Positions 48,516 through 58,842 of a stretch of 64,000 nt of DNA are shown here, piece by piece; positions within the stretch are counted from its first letter, which is position 1, and each line of letters opens with the position of its first letter. Source of the DNA: Galerina marginata. Lineage: Eukaryota > Basidiomycota > Agaricomycetes > Agaricales > Galerinaceae. The notes under the pieces are model-generated. The model was not told where the DNA came from and did no database searches. It was given only the letters and a program-made list of their open reading frames with translations. The position numbers and the translations under genes are program-made. The DNA lies in contig JAECYW010000017.1 of NCBI GenBank assembly GCA_023014335.1, positions 496,001 to 560,000 on the forward strand. The letters are read 5' to 3'.

Positions 48516-49574
48516 CCTCTCAGACTCTCTCAGCTTCACAATCCGTCTTACGGCCCTCACGATCTCTGCACCTGCACCGACCCATCGACCCATCGACTCG
48601 GACCCCAACCCAGGACCCAAGCTCGAAAATGCCACGAAAACGGACGACGGCGATGGGTGACAGCGGAACGACTGGATAGTCGAGACCGCTGTCCGTGCCG
48701 TCTGAAGATAGTGTTGGAGATGGGTACGTCCTCCTCGTATCCTTCTAACCCTGCTTAGAACGGGGCGCACAACTAACGCCCACCCGCCTCGCAGCCTCCT
48801 CTTTGAGCCTCGCCACATCCGCGCCCGGTTCTCCGCGCCACCAGCAACTGCCGAGCGAACGAACGACCTGGCGACGTCGATGTCAATGGGGACTGGCGAC
48901 GGTGATGACTACTGGAAATAGTCAAGACCGTCGTCCGTGCAACGACTCAAACGTGGGTGGTGCTGGCGGTGCACCTTAACGATTCTGAGTCGGATTTGAA
49001 GGCGCAGACGCAGGGGGCGGGGAGGACGAGCGAGCAGGGGGTGATGTTGTTGATTACCTGGCTGGCTGTGAGTTCCACGGTGAGTTCTTTTCTGCAGTTT
49101 CTTTCTTCAAATGTTTGACCCGTTTTCACGCAGCGGGGATGTATGCCGCGGCTTCGAGTTGAAGGGCGGAGTGGAGGTGGTCGGCACTCGAGGAGGTGGA
49201 TAGTTGGATGCTGGTTCTGGCAGGCAACGGCGGGACATTGAACGGTCCCAGGGTTGAGGTGTGGTTTGAGGATGGCTGTAAACAAGGTGAGTAAACATTT
49301 GACAACGATATGAACTGGTACTCACTTTGTTATTTCTAAGATTCCCTCGAGCTCGTTAGACGCAGGTAAGTAGCTGAGAAGATGAAGATTGACTTACGAG
49401 GCTCGGAAAATTTGGCTAGGCAGTGTCTTCTAGGCCGAGCTTGGCGGCGTCGTCGCCTATACCTCATGAAGTCTTGCGTCAATGTTCACGTTAATGCTCA
49501 ACCGCCTAAAACAGAGAATAGATTAAATAGTAGTTAAAGATAAGATCTTAGAGTTACTTACCAGCTAAGCTTCG
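48516..49574. other. Non-coding or decayed, GC-rich
   Basis: Short frames on both strands, with GT-rich donors and dicodon-like patches, but no gene I can support. Confidence 0.35.
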
Positions 49575-49735
49575 GATTGAAGGGTCAACTGAGTGAGAAC
49601 TTTCCAAAAGCTGGGTTTTTGAAAAGAAGTTCACACAGAGATTCAGGTAAACAAAACCCAGTGCGACGCGACCTCCAGGACGCGACGAGAGGTGGGGAAC
49701 GGTCACATGACTTCACGCGAACAACCTCACTGCTA
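49575..49735. promoter_or_regulatory. Regulatory block C, upstream of TET/JBP gene
   Basis: TTTTTGAAAAG near 49615, TTCACACAGAGATTC, GTGCGACGCGACC and GGACGCGACGAG boxes (49659-49692), then GGTCACATGACTTCACGCGAACA. The start codon of the TET/JBP gene follows about 35 bp further on. The CACATGAC core is E-box-like. Confidence 0.6.
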
Positions 49736-49769
49736 GTGATTGTCGTCACTTAACTTGATAGCACTCATC

Positions 49770-52700
49770 ATGGACACAAATACAGATTGGCCTCAACTTG
49801 TGCTCTCTCAGTCTGAGATTGCAACTGTCATTGCTCCATTGCTCATACCTGATAGCAACCCCGACGTTACACGCACTCGACTTCAGCTGGTTGAAAAACT
49901 TGGTCCTTATGTCTCCCCCAACTGGAGATCATTACTAAATGTTTCCTTTCATTCTTATGAGAGTCTTTCTAGGCCTGAAGCTCAGGTATGATATCTCTTT
50001 CCTTCCTTCTATCTCCAACAATGCTCATCAACATTCATATATCTTTAGAACATGTTCTCTGAGGAGAGATCTGTGGTGTCTTCTTCTGGAGGACTTGCTT
50101 GGGACAACAACAACTATGGGATTAATCCATGCTGGACCACAGGTCCTCTACCAGGCAATGACCAGCTCTCGCACAGTGCCTCAGGACTCCCAACGCCTTC
50201 TCCAACACCTTCACCCTCAAGGCCGTTATCTCATTCTGTGCTACAAATGCCTGCTTCATCAATTTTTCAGATGCCCCTACATCCTGTGGCCTCTTCCCTG
50301 CCTACCTCTATACCTTTTTCACTTGGTACACCATCCCGATCCACTCCTGTACCTTTGCAGTTGACCCCACACGTATTCAACCATCAAGACATGCCCAATG
50401 TTGGTGATCCCATTGCTGGCGAGCCTAATGATCAAGGCTCCGAGGAGCCTGAACCGCGTGGAAGTTCACAGGATCTATGGGACTGGCTCAACGATGGTCG
50501 GCCTGGTGGAGCTCGTGAAAATGATAATAATTATGGAGGACATCGAGGAGGCGGCAGAGGTCGAGGTCAAGGCGGTCGAGGAGGAGGCGGAAATGGAGGC
50601 GGTCGAGGCGGTCGAGGAGGAGGTGGTGGAAGAGGCGGCGGAGGCGGAGGTGGTGGAGGTGGCGGCGGTGGCGGAGGTGGAGGCGGTGGCGGAGGTGGAG
50701 GCGGTGGCGGAGGTGGAGGCGGTGGTGGAAATGGAGGTGGAGGTGCCGGCGTGGTAGTGATAGTGGTGGATGACTGCCCTCGAGGTGGGCGGGCTGCTCG
50801 AAGACTCTTGGAAGGAGCAAATCGTACTCGAGAGCAGGCGCAGCAACGAAGGGAATGGAACTTAGACGAGCGATACCTTCAGCAATCCGAACAGGAACAG
50901 GACCAGGACCAAGGCCAAAGCCCCCCACCACCTGCCCAACAAGATTATGACGGGAGTGTCACTGGCAATAGTGAGGGTGCTCGCCTTACACTGCCTACCC
51001 TTACCTTGCGTCCTCTGTATCCAGCCGCCAGTGAGGTCCCAATTCCCGAGGAGCCGGCAGCAGATGACTCAATGCGACAACTGCTTATGGCTGTCTTTGC
51101 TCAGGCCAGGAGCTGCTTGCCTGCTCTCTCGGTGTCCTATAACTTGAAAAAAGGCGTAAGTTCTCCTGAGAAGATTTTAAAACAGATTATTGGGGAACAG
51201 GTTGCGCTTCATGTCACAAACTCTCCTGTGCCAGCGTCTTCTCAAGATCCTGTCCTCAAGAATATCCTATTTTCAGCAGCAGTCTGTGTCCAAGCAGAAA
51301 AGTTTGAGGCCATCGTCCAACTCCATTATTGGTTGAACGCCATAAAACTTGCTTGTCTTGTTAATAGGTGGGTTTTACATGACTTTATTGTCCTTTAACA
51401 TGCTCATGTCTATTAGATTTCTCAACGCCCATCCTAAAAACACTCTCAAAGCTATCTGGGATTATGTTGAGCCTAATGTAAATGTCTCGTGCTCAACATT
51501 GGAAAGGTATAAACAAGACGGTGTATATGCCTGCAGACTAGCTGGGGCAGGTTTGTCTTTAGATGTTATTTTTTTTCATGTGACATTGACTGAGCCATTG
51601 ATCTTTCTATTTAGGTTCCATCTATTTCCTGATTCTGATGGCCTGTGCCAGAATTCGCCCCCAAATACGGTCATTAAGAGGCCCAGCTTGTGGACAGCTG
51701 GCAAGGTGGATTCGCTGTCCTACTGGTTTGTTTTTCTTTTTGGAGTACATTCCCCAAATTTCTTACCGCCTTTTGTAGACTCTTCCTTTGGTATTCTCAT
51801 GAAGAACGAACTGATACCAGCTATTGCCCATTTACGCTCTCATTACCCGCTCAACATCAGCTTGTTCTTCCCAACTGATTTTCTCGAGAGTTTCGATATG
51901 GATCCAAAACTGGACTGTACAGACCTCATAAAAACGGATTTATTCTTTGATTCCTTATGTATATACAAGTAAGAGAGTCTTTATCCTTTTTTACTGTCTT
52001 AATAACCATATTTTGATAGCGATTTCACTAAAAAAACGAGATTGGAATAGCTGGGCAGAGTGTTCAACATTTGTCAACGCTCCAGCCCATTCTCTTGACA
52101 ACCTCAATAATATTGTGTCGCCCTCTGCCGATATCGCCCAATTTTTAACTACTCCATTCAATCTTCTGATACCACAACCAGGTAGCACTTCAACATTGTT
52201 GCCGATTACGCCACCTCCAGATGTGATCGAAAGCCATGGCTTTATTCCTTATCCAGACTGGAACGCGCCCATGGTCTTGCCAAATTTGACTACAGTTGAT
52301 ACAGCCTACGACCCAAAGTTGCCTCAAAATACTAAAACAATTTTCAAACGGTCAGACAAGCAGGATCGATGGAAGATCACAGAGGAGCAACGTACCTATG
52401 CTAGAAAATGCAAATATCCAAAAGACGTTGAAGACTTCAAAAAAAAGGTAACGTAATGCTATCAATTGACAATGTACTCGTTGCTCAAAAATCTTAATTA
52501 CCAGCTGGTCAAACAATTGGCAAAGGGCTACAAAACGAGAAACAATTATCTATATTTTGATAGCTATTGGCTTGACGGGTAGGTCTCTCAAAGTCATTAG
52601 TTACGTTTCTAGACATTGAGATACTTTTCAGTGGGATCTTCCGTCAGAACGACACTTATAAAGACCTTTCCTGGATGGTTGCAAGCAATATGCCTGAGGA

Positions 52701-53539
52701 ACTGAAAAGTACATTGCTTGCTAAGGTCGACGTAATTTATCCCAACACTCTTAAATATGTCGACACTGCCCAAGAAGGATATGAAAACTCCTTTCTATCT
52801 GCACATTTATGCTACTATTTTCGATACGGCCGACGAGTAGGTGATCTTTTTGGTTGCTTTCTAAATTTACTGATCTTGTACCGATTTCTAGGGAGATAAT
52901 ACCCCGTTTTTTGCAGATCCTTCCACCTTGCAGAAAGAGGGACGAAAAGAGGTTAACACCTCCCTAAATGTCCCACGAGCCAGCAAAGAATTGAAGGACA
53001 ATGCGCCAGAATACTTAATGTTTGTGGAAGCTTTACAGCCAGTCTTTCTTTGGATCTCGAAACTTGTATCTGTTTATCTTCCTATCCATCTGCTTCTAGT
53101 TCTGACTTTTTTCTAGCTAAAAGAACTTCTTCCTGATAGCTTTGAAGAGCTTTCCTATCTGGTCAGCATTCTACCAAACTGCGATACCTCTCCAGTCCAT
53201 CCTTTTTCTGGGTTCGTTGTTAATGTCAACGTTTCTACCCGTATCCATCGAGACTGGGGTGACGAAGACATTTGCTTGGTGCTGGTGCTCTCTGACTGTA
53301 TGGGAGGTGAACTCTGTTTTGTTGAACCGGGCGTTGTCCTCAAATTGAATACTGGCGACGCTGTTATATTCAAGTCAGCACAGATTAGTCACTTCAATCT
53401 CCACTATACTGGCAAAAGGGCATCAATTGTTTTCCACACCGATAGGGCTGCCAGGTCTTGGGCAAAAGACAGGAATGGCTGGGCTCATAATGTGTATATG
53501 CTCAATACCGACAGTAGGGATCCCGATAGCGAGTTGTAG
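49770..53539 (+). CDS. TET/JBP-like 2OG-Fe(II) oxygenase with long Gly-rich N-terminal region
   Basis: Ten GT..AG exons (49770-49985, 50049-51367, 51417-51550, 51615-51725, 51779-51958, 52020-52447, 52505-52578, 52632-52836, 52892-53065, 53117-53539) sum to 3,264 nt, giving 1,087 residues in one frame. Residues about 245-310 are a poly-glycine tract. The C-terminal part has a double-stranded beta-helix with an HRD iron triad start (IHRDWGD, His near 991, Asp near 993), the distal His in ISHFN (about 1039) and the 2-oxoglutarate-binding Arg in GKRASIVF (about 1048). This is the TET/JBP pattern: oxidation of methylated bases in DNA using 2-oxoglutarate, oxygen and Fe(II). All catalytic residues are present. 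The junction 51958/52020 uses a weaker donor; if it is wrong, these are two genes (49770 to about 52050, and the oxygenase from about 52020). TET/JBP genes are known to ride on KDZ-type transposons in basidiomycetes. Confidence 0.8.
50570..50745. repeat. Glycine-codon minisatellite
   Basis: GGN-rich tract with an 18-bp unit (GGAGGCGGTGGCGGAGGT-like) repeated several times. It codes for about 60 mostly glycine residues, interrupted by R and N. Length polymorphism is likely. Confidence 0.85.
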
Positions 53540-53690
53540 TAATAGCATATATTATGTAATTCTTTTATTTGTCCAATCAGATTTATTGTCTCACACTCCA
53601 AGTTTGTCTAGTTTACACTTTGTCGTTTCTTTTTAAACTCGAACCACCACTTGAACTGCTACTCAAGCTACCAAGGTCTCCCACTTCCTA

Positions 53691-55697
53691 ATGGCAAAAA
53701 CTGCCCCACCTCCTTCTAGTAACCGGAATCTTAGGAGCCAGTCTTCGACAGGCCAGAAGGCAAAAGAAAAATCTGGCCAGCGTTCTAAATCTGTTACTTC
53801 TTCCTCCTCCAAAGCTACCTCTCAGACTTCCAGTACCACTCAAAAGCGTCTAACTGCTGCAGAGTCAAAACAGCTCCAGCATTTGATGGAACGTGCCAAG
53901 CAGGCTGAAAGGGCTGCTCAAGAGGAAGCTGAAGATGGTATCGTACCTTTTTGAACATAACTCCATTTGAATTGACAGAATCTGTCTAGCTATCCGCAAA
54001 AGAAATGCCACCGAATTAGAGAATGAGCAGTCTGATTCCAGTTCTGATTCTGATTCTGGCAATGAAGGTCGTCGTCGCTTGCATAAACGCACTCGAATTG
54101 AATCAGAGGCTGGCCCTGGCCTTGACAATGAAGAGAACAATCTTGCTAACCTCTTTGGCCCTTTGGATGCTCCACAGAATATCGCTCCCAATAACGAGAT
54201 GGACATCGACGAACTTGGACCTGAAATGGGCGAAGAGGAAGACAGTGCTAACACAAAGAACAATAGCGATGAGGAGATAAGTGAAGAAGAGGATGGTTTA
54301 GACATTGACAATGGCGAAGAAGATAGCGCTGGCATGTTCACTAATGGGGTTCGATACTTTATTTTCTTTATATCATTTAACTGGATTTTTCTGATTTTTA
54401 ATATTAGATTACCACTATGCCGGCAACACCTGAAAAAGCTTCTAAAGGTACTCGCCGCAAGGCAGGTGCTAAACCTGAAGGCGCACGTTCCGGGGGTAAA
54501 GTTGTTGAAGGTGATTTCACACCCAAGACCAGGCGCTTGGCGATTACAGGAAAAAAGTTTCTTCGTGCACAATCAGCTATAGGTTATCCTTTTCCTCCGA
54601 AGGCTGCTGATGAACGAAGCAAATTTCAACTTGACCTCCTCAAAAAAGCAGCAGATACCGATCAATCTGGTAAGCTCAACAAAGCGTTCCGCAAGGTTAC
54701 CAAGGCCGATAATTCTGCTATCTTGGAAAAACTCTTAATATTTGTTGGCATTTTCTTTTGCGTTATTCTGCTCTATGCTGATTAAATTGTTAGGCGTCAT
54801 ATGGTCGTGCGGGCCTTACAAATACCCTGGCAGGAAAAGCTTACAATGCTATTGGAGGGCACTACCAAATTCCAGGTTCTTATGATAAGAACGACATTCA
54901 TTTGAATGTAACGTGGCTATTGGAAAAAGGACGATTCAAATATGGTGGAATTAATCTTGAGGTATGAGTTTATATATTCAAATGCTCAACGACGATAACA
55001 TATCCCACTAGGAGAAAACATACGACAATCTTCAACCCTTCGGAAACAGTATATTCATTGATGTCGTTCGGTCGCAGTGGTTCCAGAAAGGAAAACTCGA
55101 CCAAGGAGCTATGAACACCATGATAAAGGAAAGAAGGATCAAGGGAACAACAGTCTCTCTTGTTGCGGCTTGCGTTTGTATCATTTATCGCTTTCTGCCT
55201 CTAATATTTAATCATTTCTTATTGCTATGTAGGTTGAAAATTGTCTGAAGCGTTGGGCTACTGGGACTATGACAACTATTCAGTTCAGTGAGGAGAATTG
55301 TGCGGTGCGGTGAGTAGCTTCATATTTTATTTTGTCAGCTGCTCTTTAACATAACAATGGATGATTAGTTACGAACACCACCTTAAATGCTGGCAAGAAG
55401 TTGAAGCTAGGGCTCCCAACTACATTGATCTTCTAGAGCGCCAGATGTTTACCAGGATTATGTTTGCGATTTTGTTGCTTTCAAGACATTATAAATACTA
55501 ATGACATTGCAATTAGGTCGCAAACTAATATACTTGCTGGTGTTGGGGATATCAATGAGGATCTTGAAGACGTTGACTTTGAAGCCATTGATCGTATTGC
55601 GGTTGAAGCAGGAGGAAATGGTGTGGCTAGAGGCATAGCTGGAAGCATGGCAGAGGGTGCTCAAGTTGAGGCGCAGGAGAGTGCTGGTAGCGTCTAG
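53691..55697 (+). CDS. DUF6532-like protein with acidic N-terminal region
   Basis: Eight exons (53691-53937, 53990-54348, 54408-54743, 54794-54961, 55012-55173, 55233-55309, 55369-55461, 55517-55697) total 1,623 nt and encode 540 residues in one frame. The N-terminal 60 residues are Ser/Thr/Lys-rich, followed by a coiled-coil-like stretch (ESKQLQHLMERAKQAERAAQEEAED), an acidic region with many D/E (residues about 130-200) and a basic linker. The C-terminal half (GLTNTLAGKAYNAIGGHYQI, FGNSIFIDVVRSQWF, ENCLKRWATGTMTTIQFSEENC, YEHHLKCWQEV) has the layout of the basidiomycete DUF6532 family. Function is unknown. It lies 150 bp after the oxygenase gene on the same strand and may be co-expressed cargo of the transposon. 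Confidence 0.65.
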
Positions 55698-56246
55698 GAC
55701 AATATCTTGTGGGTTAGCATGGCCTAGTGTTTTCTTTCTTGTTTCAAGTTGCCTGCCAGCCGCATTCTAATCATTGCTTGCTTGTTCACTATCGCTTTAT
55801 TATATACCATGTGCACGCTTATTAGTGCATTAAATTCTATTCGGATGTTCCAAACTTCCCAAGTAATCCTAAGTAATCCCAAGACATATCAGGATTGAAT
55901 TAAAACTAAAGGAAACCTAAGACACTCTTAAATTCAAATCGCACATTCAACACGCCTGGAAGAACATGTTAGATTACAATGTTTCTAAGACATCTTAACA
56001 AATTTTTTGATAGTTCTAGGAAAGCCTAAGCAAAAGTATCTGTAACTTAAAACCCTCCTGTGCAGTCCTGAGGACTGTCCTAATATGCCCCAAGGACTGT
56101 CCTGGTATGCCCTGAGTACTCCTGAGGCTGTCCTGAAGCAATGCTACACTCAAGGGTGACGTCTAAAGCTCTCCGGGGAGGTAGCACCAACCTGACTGCT
56201 CTAACAGCTCTAGGCTGTCCTAGGCTTTCCTGGTTGATACCTGGGG
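55698..56246. repeat. Plavaka right subterminal region
   Basis: Non-coding. It is dense in short motifs such as AGGACTGTCCT (twice, 56091-56105), AGGCTGTCCT (56125, 56212), CCAAGTAATCC/CTAAGTAATCC and GCAGTCCTGAGG. Several match motifs in the left subterminal region (GCAGTCCTAGG). Probably transposase-binding sites. Confidence 0.65.
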
Positions 56247-56266
56247 CAAAAGTGTTTTTCCTGATG
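56247..56266. repeat. Plavaka right terminal inverted repeat
   Basis: CAAAAGTGTTTTTCCTGATG, the exact reverse complement of 36736-36755. TA follows at 56267-56268, matching 36734-36735. Confidence 0.9.
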
Positions 56267-58097
56267 TAAGCGCGGCCTTGGTGATGATGTCCTGGAGGCT
56301 CGTGTGCTCTGTCGATGACCAGGTGTAGAACTGGCACATGCTTCTGACGCCGTCTTTGGATTGGGAAATCGAGCGTATTAAATCTGAAAGCTTATCGACA
56401 GCCTCTGTTGAGGAGCAGAAAACGGGCGCAGGTGGTGTCGTGGTTCCGTCTTTGGCATGAGTAGTAATGCAGATATAACTATCACGGTTTGTTGAGGAGC
56501 TCCTGGAATCGATAATTGATATTACAATCGCAATGTCTTCGCAGCTAGGACAAGTGTAATTATATCGTGGTAACACCTTACGATTCTGATTGAGTATGAT
56601 TGTCCATGCAGGTGAATTCATAACCTACCTGCGTTGTACCTGTTCTAGAAGCTTCAATTGTTGGGCTTCGTTCAAGTCGGGTGTACTTGGGACCCTTTTC
56701 TGGGATGGTAAGGATTTTCTGGGCTCGTCTGACAGTTATAGGGTGCGATTTGGCTACGTGGTTAAACAATGGGGTGTCGGTGAACGCAAGGTGTAAATCT
56801 TCGATATCCGATGAGGCTGATCGATTTGAGATAGCGAGGTATTTGCGGGTGGTCCTCAGTATGACTTTAAGCGTCTTCGCGTCGGCTAGGGACAGATTTG
56901 GTATTGTTCCAAGTGTGCCTTCCCTAAGTGCTCTTGTTGCGCAGCCACTGTCATAGCGGCATTCTCTGCAACGTGGGTTATAGTGCCATGATATTTGCTC
57001 GATTGGTTGACGGACTATGACTGGTATCTTCTGAAAAAGTATCTCATCAAAGGACGATGCTAGTAGCGCCATCGGAATGGATTTAATATCGTCCAAGGAA
57101 GGGGTCGATGAAGCCGACGCATGATTTGACGGTATCCAAATTCCTGGAGTGTCGGTGCCATGATAAACTGCCTGATGGAATAAGTGATTTAGGCACGTTG
57201 TGTAGAAATAAATTTGCATATAGTGCGAATCCTATGATAAAAATATTGAACGATGGAATGGAGTAAAACCGTGTATTGAACGATTAATAGTATATTTGTG
57301 CATACAGAAAACACTCTTCACCTTAACGTCTCTCGATACCTTGGCGTCGACGACTCTCCAAAACACGGTCCCTCCCTCTTTTGTAATTTCGATGAGGTCA
57401 GGTTTGGCGAGACCGAAATCGATCGAGAGATTGCCGTGTTGACTAAATAAATCTTTCAGCGCCTGTTTTGGTGGCCAAAAACTCGCGCCAGAGATGAAAA
57501 GGTGCTGCCGACTGTCTGAGCTGATAGTCTGGAGAAACGTTTCCCCGTCCACTGGAGATGAGGGAATATTCATCAGGAGGTTGGACGAATCCAACCAGGA
57601 AGTGACGATGGTTTCCCATTGTATGCCTCTGTCGAAAGTGGCTCTGGTCAATGCGTCGTGTTGAAATGACAATTTTCCGCCGAACGTTTTGGGCCTATTG
57701 TACGTTTTGTGGATATAGAGGTCGCATTCCAGGTGCTGATAAACGGAGAGGTTCGTCGCCGATAGAGATTTACTAGACTCCATTTCGCTGATTGTGGATA
57801 TTCGGGCTGACGCGGGTTTGACAAAAACAATTGATTTTATACGGTTGTCGTCAGTACTCCGGGTCATCGGACGAGTGGACCTCTCTGAACGTGGTGTGCT
57901 GGCTTTGAAGTATTCGGTTTAGCTGTACCGTATCGGCGCGTTTCGGCTTTTGTACAGTGCGAATTGACATATTCTAAAAAGGATAATGAGTAGAGAGCAT
58001 GATCGGGTGAGCTGTCGACTGACAGAGCCTCGGATTTTCCAATCTGTTGCGTTGCTGGATTGATGTCGATTTGAGAATGAGGTATGAATACGTTCAT
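56267..58097 (-). pseudogene. Nuclease-helicase gene, part 1: RecB-like nuclease domain
   Basis: Minus-strand exons at about 57867-57330, 57219-56640 and 56575-56267, with a possible first exon from ATG 58097. The segment SATNLSVYQHLEC gives a first Cys. A helical ALTRATFDRGIQWE region follows. FGLAKPDLIEI plus FWRVVDAKVSR form the PD-(D/E)XK core (D..DAK). MQIYFYTTCLNHLF resembles the helix after the active site. CRECRYDSGC (C-x2-C-x5-C) would complete an iron-sulfur cluster with the first Cys, as in AddB, Cas4 and Dna2. CQFYTWSSTEH near the end resembles the RNase H-like segment of TM0106-family proteins. The frame runs into the Plavaka element at KAALT and resumes at 36735. The full gene is probably a DNA-processing nuclease-helicase. 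The start codon is uncertain. Confidence 0.7.
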
Positions 58098-58109
58098 CGT
58101 CTATCAAAC

Positions 58110-58443
58110 CTATCTTACATCAGAATCTTGTGTTATGGATCGTTAGAGACGTTGGTCGACATAATAGACTTTGGGACTGAAACACTTACCCAATAGGTGT
58201 AAACGTCTGAAGGTGGAAAGAGACAGCCGTTTTTGCTTGTTGAACAGGACTAAATGATTGGGCGGCGGCGCGACGGCGCCAGACGTTCGGTGGTTGGCAT
58301 TGGAGCCGGTTCGCCAGCACTTTGTGTAAGTAGTGGACGTTCGTGCGGTTGTTGCAGATATGACTTTGGTCCGAAATGTGAGACGCGATTTTTTGTTTTT
58401 GTTCCCTGGTCTTGTTATCGATATTGGATCGGGAAATGCGGGT
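58110..58443. other. Intergenic, no gene seen
   Basis: Short plus-strand frame only; it probably includes the promoter of the nuclease-helicase gene. Confidence 0.4.
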
Positions 58444-58842
58444 TCAGATGATTTGGTACAATTGACACTGCGAGTAAATGGAGTTTGAGTGGGATGTAGT
58501 GTGGGATGGAGAACGAAAAATTAAAAAACTCGTCAGCGTGTGATCAACCACAGATATTGGGTCCGTTGACTTTATCATTTCTCTTGTTGTAATCCTCTGC
58601 ACATAATCGGAGATGTTGATGTTTTTGGGCGAACCTGTAACCGTATAGACACCTTGACGCTGCCCGAGCGGGACTGTTTTAGTCGGCTTGAAGTCAGGGC
58701 AGTCGAAGGTGTAGCGAGTGGTCTGAGCAGCATGTAACGCGGTCCGTTTGACATGAATAAGAGCTGTATAAGTACGGTAGCGAAGGTTGGGCCGGGAACG
58801 CGTAGCGTTTGCTAAAAGAGCTATGATTGTAGTGGTGTGCAA
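58444..58842 (-). CDS. Hypothetical protein
   Basis: A 132-codon minus-strand frame, MHTTTIIALLANATRSRP at the start and with a central RYTFDCPDFKPTKTVPLGQ. Composition looks like a real protein but no family is recognised. A DCP-containing segment also occurs in the minus-strand frame at 60536-60048 (LDCPNVNCTVNIP), so the two may be distant relatives. Confidence 0.4.
   Translation of the reverse strand: MHTTTIIALLANATRSRPNLRYRTYTALIHVKRTALHAAQTTRYTFDCPDFKPTKTVPLGQRQGVYTVTGSPKNINISDYVQRITTREMIKSTDPISVVDHTLTSFLIFRSPSHTTSHSNSIYSQCQLYQII

Larger units (their letters stand above)
36736..56266. mobile_element. 19.5-kb Plavaka-type DNA transposon with cargo
   Basis: A 19,531-bp element. Exact 20-bp terminal inverted repeats (CATCAGGAAAAACACTTTTG) sit at both ends, with TA immediately outside each end (36734-36735, 56267-56268). 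Removing it restores the frame of the nuclease-helicase gene, which confirms the borders. It encodes a Plavaka transposase near its left end (minus strand) and carries two small minus-strand genes, a captured SPT6 fragment, an exon-like repeat array, a TET/JBP oxygenase gene and a DUF6532-like gene. Plavaka elements are related to the CACTA/EnSpm and KDZ group; short target duplications and subterminal repeats agree with this. Confidence 0.9.

Noticed and set aside
50475..50931. Minus-strand Ala/Ser/Thr- and Leu/His-rich ORFs
   Set aside because: Antisense shadows of the glycine-codon repeat.
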